Position numbers and translations under genes: made by a program. This document shows positions 13,069-25,400 of a DNA stretch of 64,000 nt, piece by piece. Location of the stretch: the NCBI GenBank assembly GCA_012845835.1, contig JABAKD010000011.1, positions 12,219,865 to 12,283,864 on the forward strand, read 5' to 3'. Within the stretch, counting starts at the first letter, position 1, and each line of letters opens with the position of its first letter. The notes under the pieces were generated by a model, which was given only the letters and a program-made list of their open reading frames with translations, was not told where the DNA came from and ran no database searches. This DNA comes from Undaria pinnatifida. Its lineage: Eukaryota > Sar > Phaeophyceae > Laminariales > Alariaceae.

Positions 13069-16000
13069 ATGGCGAGCTTAGAGATGGAGCGCTCTAGCGG
13101 CGAGCCTGGTGCGGGTGCTGGTGGTGCTTCGGCTGTGCCGCTCAAGACGATGGTCATGAAAAACACGAAGCGCACTCTGGATATGTTTGTCGGGCAAGAG
13201 GGAGCACCCCCTCCAGCCTTCATGGCAAGGTCGGTTACGTTTTTTCCTGGCTGCATGATACACGCCGTTCAGTGGGAGTGCGTGTTGTATCACAGCATAC
13301 CAACAGACTGGATTTGGGTGCGCCGAGCAGAAAACTCAACCCACGTTTCAAAGCTGCGCCCTGCTCTACATAATGGCGTTGACCTGCCCCACCCGTCCCC
13401 TCCCCCCCCCTCACCCCCTCCCGCCCCCCTTTTGATCAAAATCAGGCCCCCGCGTCCTTAAAAACTCCGCCCTCCCCTCACCGGTTATTCGACTTACAGG
13501 ATTCGCTTGATAAACTGATGAATTTCCTTCCACAGCTGTCAGATTTTGTCCCCCTCAGAAACGGGTTTTATAGTTTCCGCGCACAGACTGCCTAACATCA
13601 CCCTGTTGACCCTGATAGCTACACTGCTGTAGTTGCAAGGGGAGTCGCCGACCTATATCCTTAATGAGGACACACAACCCGTAATACGCGCGATCGGAGT
13701 ATCACACACAGCTTGCAAAGATGAGTTTCGACAAAATATTCGATTTCACAGCTGGAGTGTATTTTAACTTTGATAATAGTGGGGTGGCCTACCTCAGGCA
13801 CCCTTCTCACCAGGCACCAACATGAAACTTTAGAAAGAACGAGGCATTGATCTACAGCAAAGTCACTCAACTTCCAACACCCTTTTCGCTGCTGCACATT
13901 CACCCCACACTATTTCCAAGTGGATTGTCCCCAAAACGTGGGCACATGGGTCTCTAAACCCCACCCCTCCTGCCCCTTCCCTTGTCAACCCTTCCATCCG
14001 TTGCCCCGCTCGCTGCTTACTCTCTCCAACCTCCTCTTCCTACCCTCCTCCCCTTCGCTCCCACCCCAGCCAAAAAATCAAGGTAGCGAGCAAGATCGCC
14101 GCCGGATATGCCGCGATCAAGGACGGCGCACCAAACGCGGCGTCCTCCAGGGCGGCTGCCGCTGCTCGAAACGCCGCAGCTGGCTCCACCGCGGCCGCCG
14201 CCGCCGGCAACGCTAACCCTAACGGCGCAGAAAAGACCCGCGACACAGAAGTCACCCGGATTATCCAACGAATAGACGCAGAAAAAATGGACAAGGCGAG
14301 GTTAAGGCAAGAGGAGAACCGCAAGCGCGGAGAGGGCGGCGCCGAGGGAGGCGGAAGCCTCGTCCTCTTCAGTCCCAGCTCTGGCTCCGTCGGGGGGAGC
14401 GAGGGCAAGGGCGCGACCAACCAACTCGTGGTGTCTCGACGAGCGGCGCCTTCGGCGCCTCGGCCTGATTGGCACGCGCCCTGGAAACTCAGTTCGGTGG
14501 TGTCGGCGCACTTAGGCTGGGTGCGCGCGATAGCCTTCGATCCTAGCAACGAGTGGTTTGTTACCGGGTCAGCAGATAGGACTATCAAGGTCTGGGACCT
14601 TGCCAAGGCCTCTGCGGGCGCCGACAAGGCCCTCAAGCTGACGCTCACGGGGCACATCAACTGCATCAGAGGGCTCGCGGTTTCTCCCCGACACCCTTAC
14701 CTCTTCTCGGCCGCAGAGGATAAGAAGGTCATGTGCTGGGACTTGGAGTACAACCGTGTAGTGAGGCATTACCACGGGCATCTGTCCGGGGTGCACTGCT
14801 TAGCCCTGCACCCGACGTTGGATATCCTCGTGACGGGGGGACGAGACAGTGTGGCGAGGGTGTGGGACATGCGGACGAAGAAGCAGATCCACGCGTTAGG
14901 GGGGCACACGAATGCTGTCGGAACGGTGGCTACCAACGCCGTCGAGCCCCAGGTGCGAGTGTTTGGATGACGAAAGGAGTGGATACTCGTCATGCTGGTT
15001 GGTTGTTTTCTGTATCCAACATGTTTGTGTGCTTGTATTGTACGGGTTGTATAAATGTACGCGGGTTGGTCGCTATCTGTATCCAACATGTATGTAAACT
15101 TTTACGTGTAGTATCAAGTGTCTAGGGCCTCAACAGCAATAGCAAAACGATGCTACGTGCTAGGTAGGGTTAGGTATCTACGGCACTACAGCTATACACG
15201 ATGAATGTTTATTTAGTCTAGTATCTAGCTGCTCTTGTCGTACCTCGTGCTGTACTGCCACGGTCAGCATAGCCCCCTTGCCGTATGTGTTGTTTTGTGA
15301 TATTTACGAAAGTTCGGACGCTACATCTTGTCTACACTCTGTACAACCAGGTACCGGGTGGGCATCATATGCCGTCGGGTTGTGCCTCCTTCAACTCAGT
15401 ATAGCTTATTAGCATATGTAGTTACCTGTAGTACAAGTAACGGTTCACGGGTATGCCGCAGGTGAAGAAATCCACTTGGTGTTTCGTTGCCGCTTGTTTG
15501 GCAGACAAGGTCGATTTCCTAATAGCATGTAGCAGAAATAGCCAATGGCAACTCTGGTCTTGAGGTTAAATGTGTACTGGAAGCAGGATATTCAAAGCAG
15601 CAACTACAAGGTACGTATCAGATGGTATGCCAGTGTAATCGGATGTCACACTGCTGATATTGAAACAAGTACTAGGCGTAGGCTAGATTCCTCCCGTGCC
15701 ATGTTACACGCGTACCACGAACCACTTGCCAAATGAACGTTACAGTAACTAACACTACACTGGCGCTCTGCCTCTGGCGGGTGCACACTTTCCCGTGTTT
15801 ACTTTGGCCTTGCGTAGTGCATATTTCAGAGTAGAGGGACAAGGAATCCTGCCCTTCGCAGAGTAGGGACAACATACCAATGTACCAGGTTTGCGTTGTA
15901 GCGTAACCCGTGATTCACCGGTGCATTGTGTGTCTTTCTTCCCCAGGTCATCACCGGATCGCACGATTGCCAGATCAAGCTGTGGGACCTGGTAGCGGGG

Positions 16001-17889
16001 AAGGCGATGACGACGCTCACCCACCACAAGAAGGCGGTGCGAGCCATCAAAATGCACCCCAAGGAGTTCAGCTTTGTGTCGGCGGCCGCGGACAACATGA
16101 AGAAGTGGCAGGTGCCAAAAATTAAAGAATAAAGTATTCATACGCTTGTGTATTGTGTGTCACGTGTTTTGTTTGTCGACGATTCGTTATGATTTATTTG
16201 TGTCATCCTCTGATGGATGGGGAATAAAATCAAATAATTTGCGGGGCGCAACCCCACGACAACAGCTTATTCTGTGTACCAGGTACTGTTCATGTACGGT
16301 TATTTCGCCAAGAAACCGCTTGAAAAGTATCGCGATGTTCCTAAGGCAGCGATCCAGTGCTGTGATCGCGCCGACGGGTACCACTGCCCTGCTATACCAT
16401 GATGGCAACCACGGAATGAGGAGTGTGCCGTTTTTCCAAGAGTGGTCATAATAGGCGAAAGACGCCCATCATAATGGTTTAGTGGAAAGACCAAATCGAT
16501 GATAACATACACCAGTGAGTTGCTTTTTCCGAACCCTTCGACTTGAACGAGGAAAGCTGAGCACAATGGGGGCTGCTCTTGCGTCCCCGCTCTGCCCCCT
16601 CTTACCTTGCCGGGTTCGCCCAGCCTGCAGCTGCACCATGTCATACCCCACCTGCTGCTGCATACCAGGTACCTGATACGAGGGTATGTATCATTTTTTT
16701 TCTTCATCACACTTCTACTTTCCAGCTTCTGGACAAGCCGTGGTCACAGGCGTCGTCCCTTCCCCCCGGTTCTTGCCTTCAACTTTTATCGCGCATAGGG
16801 TTCAGCAATCCCACTGCTCGTCGATTTTCATCGAGTGTTGCTAACTCACGCTCTCACGCTTTCCGCCGAGTCACGTTGTACACAAGAAAAAAGTTCCTAC
16901 GAATTTATACGGGTATGCACTCAGGGGGACTCGAACTCACGAAACTGACCTATACCAGGCTCGAGGATAACCTGATACGCCAACGGGGCGACCGGCTTTA
17001 CACAAATGCATAAGTGTAACACCGTTCGGTGATAATCGCACTCTGAAACCTGCATGCAGCACGCTGGGCAGGAATGCGTCGTACAATCCACAGCAACCCA
17101 CCCGACCCGTGCTCTGTTAACCCACCGACATCCTGGCAATACTCCCATCGTACAATTGATTTCGCCTACCCCCCCCCCCCCCGCGCTAACCCCTCCACCC
17201 CCCCACCCCCCACTGACTCCACCCCAAACCCCGTTCCTTCTCTTACCCTCTTGAACTCCCCGTAAGCTATGGACGGTGTCTTCCTGAACCATTTGTCGGG
17301 ATACAACGCGATCATCACCTCTCGGTCGGTCAACCCCCTCCCTCCCGCGCGCTTGCCCCACATCCAAGTCCGTCCGGCCTCTTGCCCTCTGGAACTCCCT
17401 TGGGCTCGAGACAGTGTGTTTCTGATGACGGGAGTCAACGCGATCACCAACTCCCTCTCAATCACCCCCCCCCCCCCCCCCCCCCTCTGCTGACCTCACC
17501 CCGTCCGGCCTCTGTACCCTCTTGAACTCGCCAAGGCTCGGGACGGCGTGTTCCTGAACAATATGGCGGGACACAACACGATCATCAACTCCCTCTCGGT
17601 GAACGAGGACAACGTTCTCGTGAGCGGGGGCGACAACGGGTCCCTCTGCCTCTGGGACTACGCCACCGGCCACAACTTCCAGCGCATCGACACGATCGCG
17701 CAGCCGGGATCTCTAGACGCAGAGGCAGGCATTTTCGCATCTTCGTTCGACGTCAGCGGAAGCCGCCTGGTGACGTGCGAGGCTGACAAGACTGTTAAGA
17801 TTTGGAAGGAAGACCCCGATGCAACCCCGGAGACCCACCCGGTGGATATGGTGGAGTGGGCTAAATCGTACCAGGCTAGAAAGCGGTAG
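13069..17889 (+). CDS. PRL1: Pleiotropic regulator 1 (PRL1/PLRG1), WD40 spliceosome protein
   Basis: Exons 13069-13229, 14070-14952, 15947-16111 and 17536-17889 give 520 residues in frame, matching the usual length of about 490-515. An N-terminal region ([15 protein letters not shown]) precedes an Ala-rich linker. Seven WD repeats follow, e.g. [68 protein letters not shown] and [20 protein letters not shown]. The [20 protein letters not shown] stretch and the ATPETHPV end are diagnostic of PRL1 rather than a generic WD40 protein. PRL1 is a core member of the Prp19/NineTeen complex that activates the spliceosome in the nucleus. Intron 1 contains a compound-repeat copy and intron 3 contains a SINE plus two ghost copies of the start of exon 4. 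If intron 3 were retained, translation would stop a few codons after exon 3. Confidence 0.95.
13378..13760 (-). mobile_element. Compound G-rich element, copy a (in PRL1 intron 1)
   Basis: On the minus strand it begins AATACACTCCAGCTGTGA and ends in a G-rich stretch near 13380. It shares long near-identity with 19300-19700, 20216-20560, 59470-59860 and 60965-61355. No ORF of note; a non-autonomous dispersed element is the simplest reading. Confidence 0.75.
16204..16230 (-). repeat. Hairpin-plus-A-tail repeat, copy 2 (divergent)
   Basis: Minus strand CCCCATCCATCAGAGGATG followed by an A-rich stretch. It is the most diverged of the four copies and lies in PRL1 intron 3. Confidence 0.45.
16708..16995 (-). 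mobile_element. tRNA-derived SINE, copy 1 (in PRL1 intron 3)
   Basis: A 288-bp element on the minus strand that matches 60452-60738 along its whole length. The 5' end carries an A-box-like TGGCGTATCAGG and a good B box (GAGTTCGAGTCCC), spaced as in a tRNA. A unique tail follows, ending AGAAGTGTG, next to A-rich DNA. No ORF. The internal Pol III promoter with an unrelated 3' body is the usual build of tRNA-derived SINEs. Confidence 0.8.
17240..17335 (+). pseudogene. Ghost copy A of PRL1 exon 4 start
   Basis: Matches the intron end plus first about 60 bp of exon 4 (17505-17600). It still reads [15 protein letters not shown], compared with [15 protein letters not shown] in the real exon. One G is missing at the acceptor, so the AG|G junction is lost. 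It is followed by unrelated C-rich DNA. Confidence 0.8.
17381..17463 (+). pseudogene. Ghost copy B of PRL1 exon 4 start
   Basis: A second partial copy reading [20 protein letters not shown]. It lacks about two codons and has TTGG where the acceptor AAG should be. It lies in the same open frame as copy A. A C run (17465-17485) separates it from the functional exon. Confidence 0.8.
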
Positions 17890-19299
17890 AATAGGTAGAA
17901 TGTGCGTCCTATGCCCCATAGGAAATAGGATGGCATGGAGACGCGAAGTGAGGCAGGCGGGGGGGGGGGGGGGGGGCGAAAAAAATGTTGCCGACGTGGT
18001 AAGCTGTTTTCGGAAGAGTGGGTGCCCCGCGTAAAAGGGCGGTGGTTAATGCACCCCCTTCGAACTGCACTCTTGTTTTGGGGGGAAAATCACTTGGAAT
18101 CTGAATAGAACATATTTTGCTCTGCAGTGCTGTAGATGTTAGCAAGCGCAAAAGCAAGGCCATCATAGCGTCGAAGCAGCTTCGTTTTTTATGTCTTGAA
18201 GAGATGTTCCTGTTGCTCTGCGAAATTGACCTGCTGGCATTCTGTCGGACCTGCTTTGGATTGCCTGTGGGAAGTTTGCCATTGTCAGGCGCGCGCTGAG
18301 CGCTGAGCAGGAGCTGCAGATTGACCGGCTTGGGCTTTACCGTGTTCTCTGTATTTATAGCATTGAAATGGTGACAAAGCCGGCTGGTGGAGACTGCGCC
18401 TAAGCCGGGGCCGTGCCTATCGAGTCTGCGCCAGACGCGTCTCGGCTCGGCGTGGTCGTTGATACGAACAAATGTAACCCCTTTGGAACTGTGCGCACGT
18501 TTTTTCGGTCTTGAGGGACAAACTGCCTGGACTTGGTGTAGGATCCTGTTTGCACTGGTAAAAAAATGAGCTAACCAACCATCGCGCTGTTGCGATGATC
18601 TCGCGTACAGCGGCCGTTTTCGATCAAGAACAGAACAGTATATGGCGCGCACAACCAACCGCAACCTATCGCCCGTTATTCGCTCTCTTCAAGTTCAGGC
18701 ATACCTCACCTCAGTTGGCTCAAAACTTGCACATACGCTGGAGGTACACATACGCCGGGGGTCCTCACACACAAATATATGCTATGGGTACTGGTGCTTA
18801 TGCGCTGAGGTTTGGGACGACGTTGTAACTCGGGAAGTAGCGTACTACTTCGAACGAGCAAGTCGTACAAATCATACCTGGTAAGCAATGTAGCAACGCT
18901 GACTAACTGTCATCTCTATGGTGTCGTTTTTGGACGATGTGGCGAATGAACGACAGTTTCCTATTTCAGGATGAAACGTCTCGCAAACTAGAAGGGATAC
19001 ACGTACGCCACGTAGGTTCAAAATGGTACTTAAGCGGGAATAACCTACTCTCTCTAAGGCTAGACTATGGTTAAAACACGTATCCATATTCTTGGGTCGA
19101 ACTGAAGGCGTGCGTGATACATACGTAGTAACGGACCAGTTGAACGTATTCGCACGTATAATCACTTACGGTGATACGGACACACCGGAGGTCGCCATCG
19201 GCATAATCTCCCACCTTCAGCCATCCCCAGCTCTTAATTGCCGACGGGAACATTATTTTTCCGGATCGATCCGTGTATGAATCTTCGGTATTATATTAT

Positions 19300-19990
19300 A
19301 AAAATAAAAATACACTCCAGCTGTGAGATCGAATATTTTGTCGAAACTCATCTTTGCAAGCTGTGTGTGATTCTCCGATCGCGCGTATTACGGGTTGTGT
19401 GTCCTCATTAGGGATATAGGTCGGCAACTCCCCTTGCAACTGCAGTGTAGCTATCAGGGTCAACAGGGTGATGTTAGGCAGTCTGTGCGCGGAAACTATA
19501 AAACCCGTTTCTGAGGGGGACAAAGTCTGACAGCTGTGGAAGGAAATGCATCAGTTTGTCAAGTGAATACTGTAAGTCAAATAAGCGGTGAGGGGAGGGC
19601 GGAGTTTTTAAGGACGTGGGGGCCTGATTTTGATCAAAAGGGGGGCGGGAGGGGGGGAGGGGGGGGAAGGGGACGGGTGGGGCAGGCCAATTTGTGGGTG
19701 GAAACTATAAATCCTTCTTGTGGGGGAGGGGGGTGGGGGGAAGTGCCGGGGGGGAGCGGGGGGCGGGGGGGGAAGGCTTTAGGTCGCATATATGTAGGGG
19801 TTTGCTATACGCGTGGTGCTAGGTCTAGGCGATGGTGCGGGTGGTGGGGAAGGAGGGGGCGTTGGGGGCGGGGGCGGGTGGGAATTGCAGCAGCGGCATG
19901 GACGGCTCTAAAACGATAACGAGGCCATATCCAGGGCGTGGAAGTGTTTATTACTCTGGCGGATTTCGATATTAGGTGGGGCGTTTGAGC
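19300..19990 (+). mobile_element. Compound G-rich element, copy b (long form)
   Basis: It starts near AATACACTCCAGCTGTGA, passes GGTCAACAGGGTGATGTTAG and a G-rich middle. It continues through GGTTTGCTATACGCGTGGTG to GATTTCGATATTAGGTGGGG. The same order is found at 59470-60365, so the long form is a real unit of about 0.7-0.9 kb. Length differences lie in the G tracts. Confidence 0.75.
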
Positions 19991-20084
19991 AAGAGAAAGC
20001 GAGGAGAAAGAAGAAAAAAAAAAAAAAAAAAGGCGGGGGGGGGGGGGAGGAGGGGGGAGGGTTTTCAAGAGGTTTAGGTCACAT

Positions 20085-20790
20085 ATAATATTACAACACA
20101 CTCCAACTATGAGATCAAGGATTTGGTCGACACTGATCTTCGCAACATTGTGTGTGATCCTCCGATCGCGCTTATTAATCATATATGTAGGGGCTTGCTA
20201 TACGCGCGGTGCTGGGTCTAGGCGATTGTAATAATACACTCCAGCTGTTAGATTCAAGATTTCGTCGAAACTCATACTTGCGAGCAGATTGTAATACTCC
20301 GATCACGCGTCTTACTGTTTGTGTCCTCATTAGACTAAGGATATAGGTCGGCGACTCCCCTTAGAGCTACAGTGTAGCTAGTCCCAGGGTGCACGAGGTG
20401 GTGTTAATAAATATGTGCACGGAAACTGTGGAAGGAATGCATCAGTTTATCATATGACATGGGTATCCTGAAAGGCATATAACCGGTGAGGGGAGGGTAG
20501 AATTTTCAAGGGGAGGGGGGGGGGGGGGGGGCGAAAAAGAGGGGGGGGGGGGTCCAACAGTGGTACGTCACATACATGTATAGAAGCCTTGCTGTACGCA
20601 TGGTGCTAGGTCTAGGCGATTGTGGTGGTGGCGGGGAAGGAGGGGGCGCAGGGGAAGTTAATTTGAACGTAAAGACCATATAATAAATGACTAGGAGCTA
20701 CTGCATGGATGGCTCGAAAGGTGAAGAGGTTATATCACCTCTGTCAGGTAGTGTTTGTTATTCTGGCAGATTTTGATTTTAGGTGGGGCG
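20085..20790 (+). mobile_element. Compound G-rich element, copies c (partial) and d
   Basis: Copy c (20085-20215) joins a piece of the 5' module directly to the GGTCTAGGCGATTGTA part of the 3' module. Copy d (20216-20790) then starts again at AATACACTCCAGCTGTTAGA and runs through the 3' module. Tandem insertion or internal deletion could explain copy c. Confidence 0.65.
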
Positions 20791-20830
20791 GCGGGGGAGG
20801 GAGAGCGCGTTCTTGTGTGCTTGTGTGTGG

Positions 20831-20832
20831 AT

Positions 20833-20870
<38 letters not shown>

Positions 20871-20938
20871 CGAGGGGGGGGGGGGGGGGGCGAGGGGGGG
20901 GGGGGGGCGAGGGGGGGGGGGGGGCGAGGGGGGGGGGA
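20831..20938 (+). repeat. G-tract array with GCGAGG interruptions
   Basis: About 108 bases that are almost entirely G, broken only by repeated CGA and a few single bases. Strong G-quadruplex potential. It follows the 3' end of compound element copy d. Confidence 0.9.
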
Positions 20939-22154
20939 CGGAGATGGATGCGAGCAAAATATTCTACCTGCGTGTTAAATGCAGATGCCCAATAAGGTGG
21001 ACGGGAAGAAAATGTTTTCACGCGTGGTGTTGTTTTCACGTCAATGCATTATGGTGGATTATTATGGTGAAAAAGGGTCAAGACGACAGACTTTGTGTTT
21101 GAGGCCCTCCCTGAGTTAGAGCCTGTAGCAGAGTCAGCAGAGCTTCTTCTTTTATATATGTTTTACGTCTTTCTGCTTTGTTTTTTTTGTTTTTCTCATT
21201 CCAGGCAGGAATCTCTCCTCCTGGTTTTCTATTTTACGTTTCGTTTTCTTCTGCTTCAGTTCCTATTTTCTGTGGCTTGGCATTTGCTGCGTTATTCCTG
21301 CCCGGCACGCTGATACCGGGTATCACGTATTTAATTTGCCTTCCTCTGTTCATTTGGGATTGATTTTGGTTTGACTTATCTTTTTCACCGCACTATACTA
21401 TCCTCACGAATACTGTTGGTACCATATCATTTTTTCCTCTTTGTTGATGATGTCCTTTGAATGCGTGGTAACAACAAGCCACGCCAACTGATACGGAATT
21501 TTTCAAGTTCGAACCTTACAACACATGGCCCCCTGTGGCCGACCGCCATCTAGACGCGCAGTATACGTTTTAAGTATGGAACATAAGGTGCGATTGGTCC
21601 ACATATATTATATATTATGTTTCTTGAATAAACTGTATTTATCTTTTTGCACCCATCGACATCGAGCCCTCTTATTAATAATAGTGTCCGTGCTGATTCG
21701 TCATCGTAGAGGGGGAGTTAATAGAAAGCTCTGCAAAAGTAGCCACGAACTTCGGGAGGGACATACACATCGCGAGTGCACAAAGCGAGCTACACGGCGC
21801 ACACGGTGTACTCATGTATGTGGCACCCGGTCTGTTTTCCTGGATCATGGCAGCGAGACTCTTGGCAATATCAGGAGTCGCAAGTTTTCACCTGCCATCA
21901 TCAATCGTGAACCTCTCTTCCGCTTCACATTTTTTTCTTTTGTGTACTTCGTATTTTTCAGTCCTGATCTCACATAGCAGACGGCGAATGCCGTCGCGGA
22001 AGCACCTTGCAGCACATACATACGAGTTTCTAAGCATGGTGAATGGCATCGAAACACCATGGTGACTGAACTAGTTGGCGCGCATATATCGGGGCATGAA
22101 GTTAATGGATTGAATGAGGCATTCTGCCCCGAACTGGGAGAGGCTCTCGCGGGA

Positions 22155-22425
22155 TAATCTCCGCGCTGAGTGCGCTCCAAGCGCGGCGCCCATCTCTGGG
22201 ATTGAACGACCGTTCTCGTATTACATTTTGGTCCATCCTTGAGCTCGAAGCTGCGCCCCGCGCGAAGGCCACAGCTCGATGACCAGGAAAAGGGCCCTCG
22301 CCCGGAATAGACTCCGCATCGAGCGCGCTCATTCGTGGGATTGGAATTGCCGAATTCGTAGCTGGTTCATTCCTCGAGCTCGAAGCTACCCCTCCGCGCA
22401 AAGATCACAGCTCGACCGCCAGAAG
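22155..22425. repeat. Diverged tandem duplication of about 130-150 bp
   Basis: Two related units, each with GGGATTG, then CGAGCTCGAAGCT, then CCGCGCRAAG and CACAGCTCGA. It overlaps the last EGF-gene exon at its edge. On the minus strand the copies encode similar peptides (SALDAESIPGEGP and SALSAEIIPREPL) but no clear gene. Confidence 0.55.
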
Positions 22426-25400
22426 AAGCTCGTAGGTTTCTTCGCGGGTTTGTGCGTTGTGCGTCTGGTCGGTACAGAATTCGTTGCGGAAGCCGCAGTC
22501 GCCCCTATCCCCCGTGCCCCCGTCTCCATCGCTCGACCCCCAACCATCGAGGCATGTGCACTCACCCGCGCCGAAATCTGTAACCAGCAGCAGCAGCAGT
22601 GGCGGCACACGGACAAAAGACCGCACGAGTGTGGAACTCCTTTAGTGAGGTGAACGCGGCGCGAAGGTCTTGGCGCAACAAGTATCGGTTGATCATTCCC
22701 CTTACAACCAACCGGCTAAGCGTACGAGGGTATGCAACACGCAAACTGTGCCGGCAAAATACTTGCGCTTAGAGGGTAGTCTAGTGTTTTTGTCACTGTT
22801 TTTTTTTTTTTTCAATCCTATGAAACAGGCCATCCAAACAGTGCTTGAAGCGCACCGACAAACATCAACCCCGTTGGGACTTCAAGAGGGAAACACATCC
22901 AAAAGTGGAGACGATTAGATGCCGGTACTCTTGCTACTACTGTACGCGCACTCAGCTGTCGTGTGGTTGGTCAAAACACATTAGTCTACACCCACGAAAC
23001 ATTAGCACGTCTTTGAGGGAGAGATATCAGAGCGCGATGAAAATACAGGTGCTGACGAGCGAATGCCACGAAAGGCAAGCATCAAAATAATGATCGGCTC
23101 CTCAGTTTACTGGGGTCTCTGGCAGAACCAAATGCTTTCATGTCCGTATAAGACTGGTAGGAGACAAGGAGGATCTCATGGCCGCTTACCCTATTGAGCA
23201 GGTTCCTGTGGCTACTCACGTGTGTTGGTCGGTTGGTGCCAGAAGAAGGGTGCTCGTAGCTTTATTCAGTCTACGCGCCGGGAGGAAGACTCACCCAGAT
23301 GGTTGTTTTGTTTCGACGGATCTCTTCATCATCTCACTATACCAAACGCCTTCCTAGTTTTATAAAAACGTCATAATCACCGATAACTCGGGTAATTAGC
23401 AGCCTCCCAAGGCAATACCATAACATCTGTCTGCGCGCGATTCTTATGTAAGTCCAAAAGATATTCCCAACTATATTTGATTTGTATTGTTTGCGTTAAT
23501 ATAGTGACACCAGCTCACCACAAATACCATTGCCGGCGCATTCAGCGTTGCCCTTGCTGCCGTCCTTGGTCGAATTCACCGAAAAAGATGGAGACGTCCT
23601 CAGGGTGGGAAGGTCCCCAAGCTCAGTCAAAAAGGTCACCTGCGGCGATGTATCATACCACATGGTATTCCCATGGTGTTTATATGCAGCATCAGGAGTA
23701 TATGTCGACCATAAAGTTGCGGGCATGCAGCTTTAGGTAAGTGGTGATGCACCGTACCAAGCAGTATGTATGTTACCAGGTATGCACCAGCAGGCGTATG
23801 GCATCCTCGGTGGTCCCGTGATGGAACTCGTAACTACTAAGGTCTACTTAGCGAGTTCGAGCCTCGCCCAAGGGGCCTTTTCGGGTGCGAACTACCCCGC
23901 TCTGTGTAGGGTGTCTATGCCGGGGGAAGTCTCACCTGGATACCTTCGCCAAAGCCCCAAGTAGAATTGCACGCTGCATCACCTGACGTTAATGCGACAG
24001 ACACAGACCCGATCCTGTTCCGAGGAGAAGAGGTCACCAATTTTTCACGCGCAGGATTTCTTGAGTTCATGCGTAGTCGGAGAGTCATAAAACTAAACCT
24101 TTAGAATACTCCATTATTAACACGCCTTCTCGATGGAATTGACATATCGAACAATTTCCGTATTATTTGTTCCATACTTAACAACAGAACGCACATGGAG
24201 GGACAGCATCGCGACATCACCGGAGCACGCACTCAAAGTAACCTGCGCCCGTTCCGCGAAGTTAGTGGACACGATGACACCAGGGCTGCGCACGGGGTGT
24301 AGAGAGCTCTTGTTGCAGAGACGTATCCCAGAATGAAATTTTGTACGATGATACGTGGTGACCGTCTGAATCAGTACCACTCGGAAGGGTCATTGTGTAT
24401 GCGGCGATCGAGCTGTCGCAAGGTTATCTGTAGTGACACTTCAGGGCTTTGTGCAAGCACACGAAGGCGTTATCGTCCCGGGAAACTGTACTCTTCAGCA
24501 TGATACTACTAAAAAAACTACATAAATTCCAAGTTCTTTGCACCCAAAAACGTGAATACAGTTACGGAATTATCACCCTTCAGTGTCACGGTAGAGCACC
24601 TTCGGATAGCTCGATATCTGTCAGCTCACACAATTTCTTTGCGTTTTTAGGGATTTCCGCAAGCACAGGAGGATTTTCCCACCTCGGAAATATATCCTCT
24701 TGACCTCTAATGATACGACAGACAGCCTGCCGACAGCTCGATCTCTGCTTACATAGTGACCCCTCCGTGCGGTACTCTACTGGCTCAAACAGTCAGCACG
24801 CATCGTCGTATTACGTGCGCACGTCGCAACAACCCCCCTGCTCGACGCATAACCATACGTCCGTGCGAAACGGGCATCTCGGTCACGGCCCGCTAGCAGC
24901 ATGCCTATTCCATCCAACCGATACTCCATTCCCTTTCCTGCGTGGGTTTTAGATTGATCCCTACTCTCACGCTCTCTCAGGTATCATCCGTTGCCCTGCC
25001 GGTTTAGATTAATGCATTTCGGAAGCATGCGAGATGTCTCCATTGATGTCGCGCTCTCGAGTGGCGCTAGGCTGAGCCTCGTCCGGCCCCCTTTTCCAGT
25101 TTTTGTCGGTTTGAAAAGCAGAAAAAAAAAAGTCGGCTCGGCCAAGTTTGAAAATATCTAAAAATACATTTTCGGCTCTTTTTGGCTCGGCGGGTGGTAT
25201 TTCGGCTCGGCCGATGGCAATTTCTGCTCGGACAAAAAAAGTCGAAAAAGATTTTCGGCTCATGTCGGCTCGGCGCGCGGCAAGTTCGACTGGGGGGGGG
25301 AAAAAACGGTCGACTCACAAAAACACTTTTCGGTATTGCTGCGGGTTTGTGTGCGTGTGTGGATTCTGCTGGACTACTGATGCTGCTGCGGGAGCTGCAA

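Larger units (their letters stand above)
17890..22404. other. Intergenic region between PRL1 and the EGF gene 3' end
   Basis: The convergent 3' ends of two genes flank this DNA. It contains compound-element copies (19300-20790), a G-tract array (20831-20938) and a T-rich stretch (21140-21360). No exon with splice sites and protein character was recognised. A hydrophobic frame at 21200-21360 is considered composition-driven. Confidence 0.5.

Noticed and set aside
15947-16132. PRL1 ending at the TAA after exon 3
   Set aside because: This would lose the last two WD repeats; the donor CAG|GTGCC and the exon at 17536 restore the full protein in frame.
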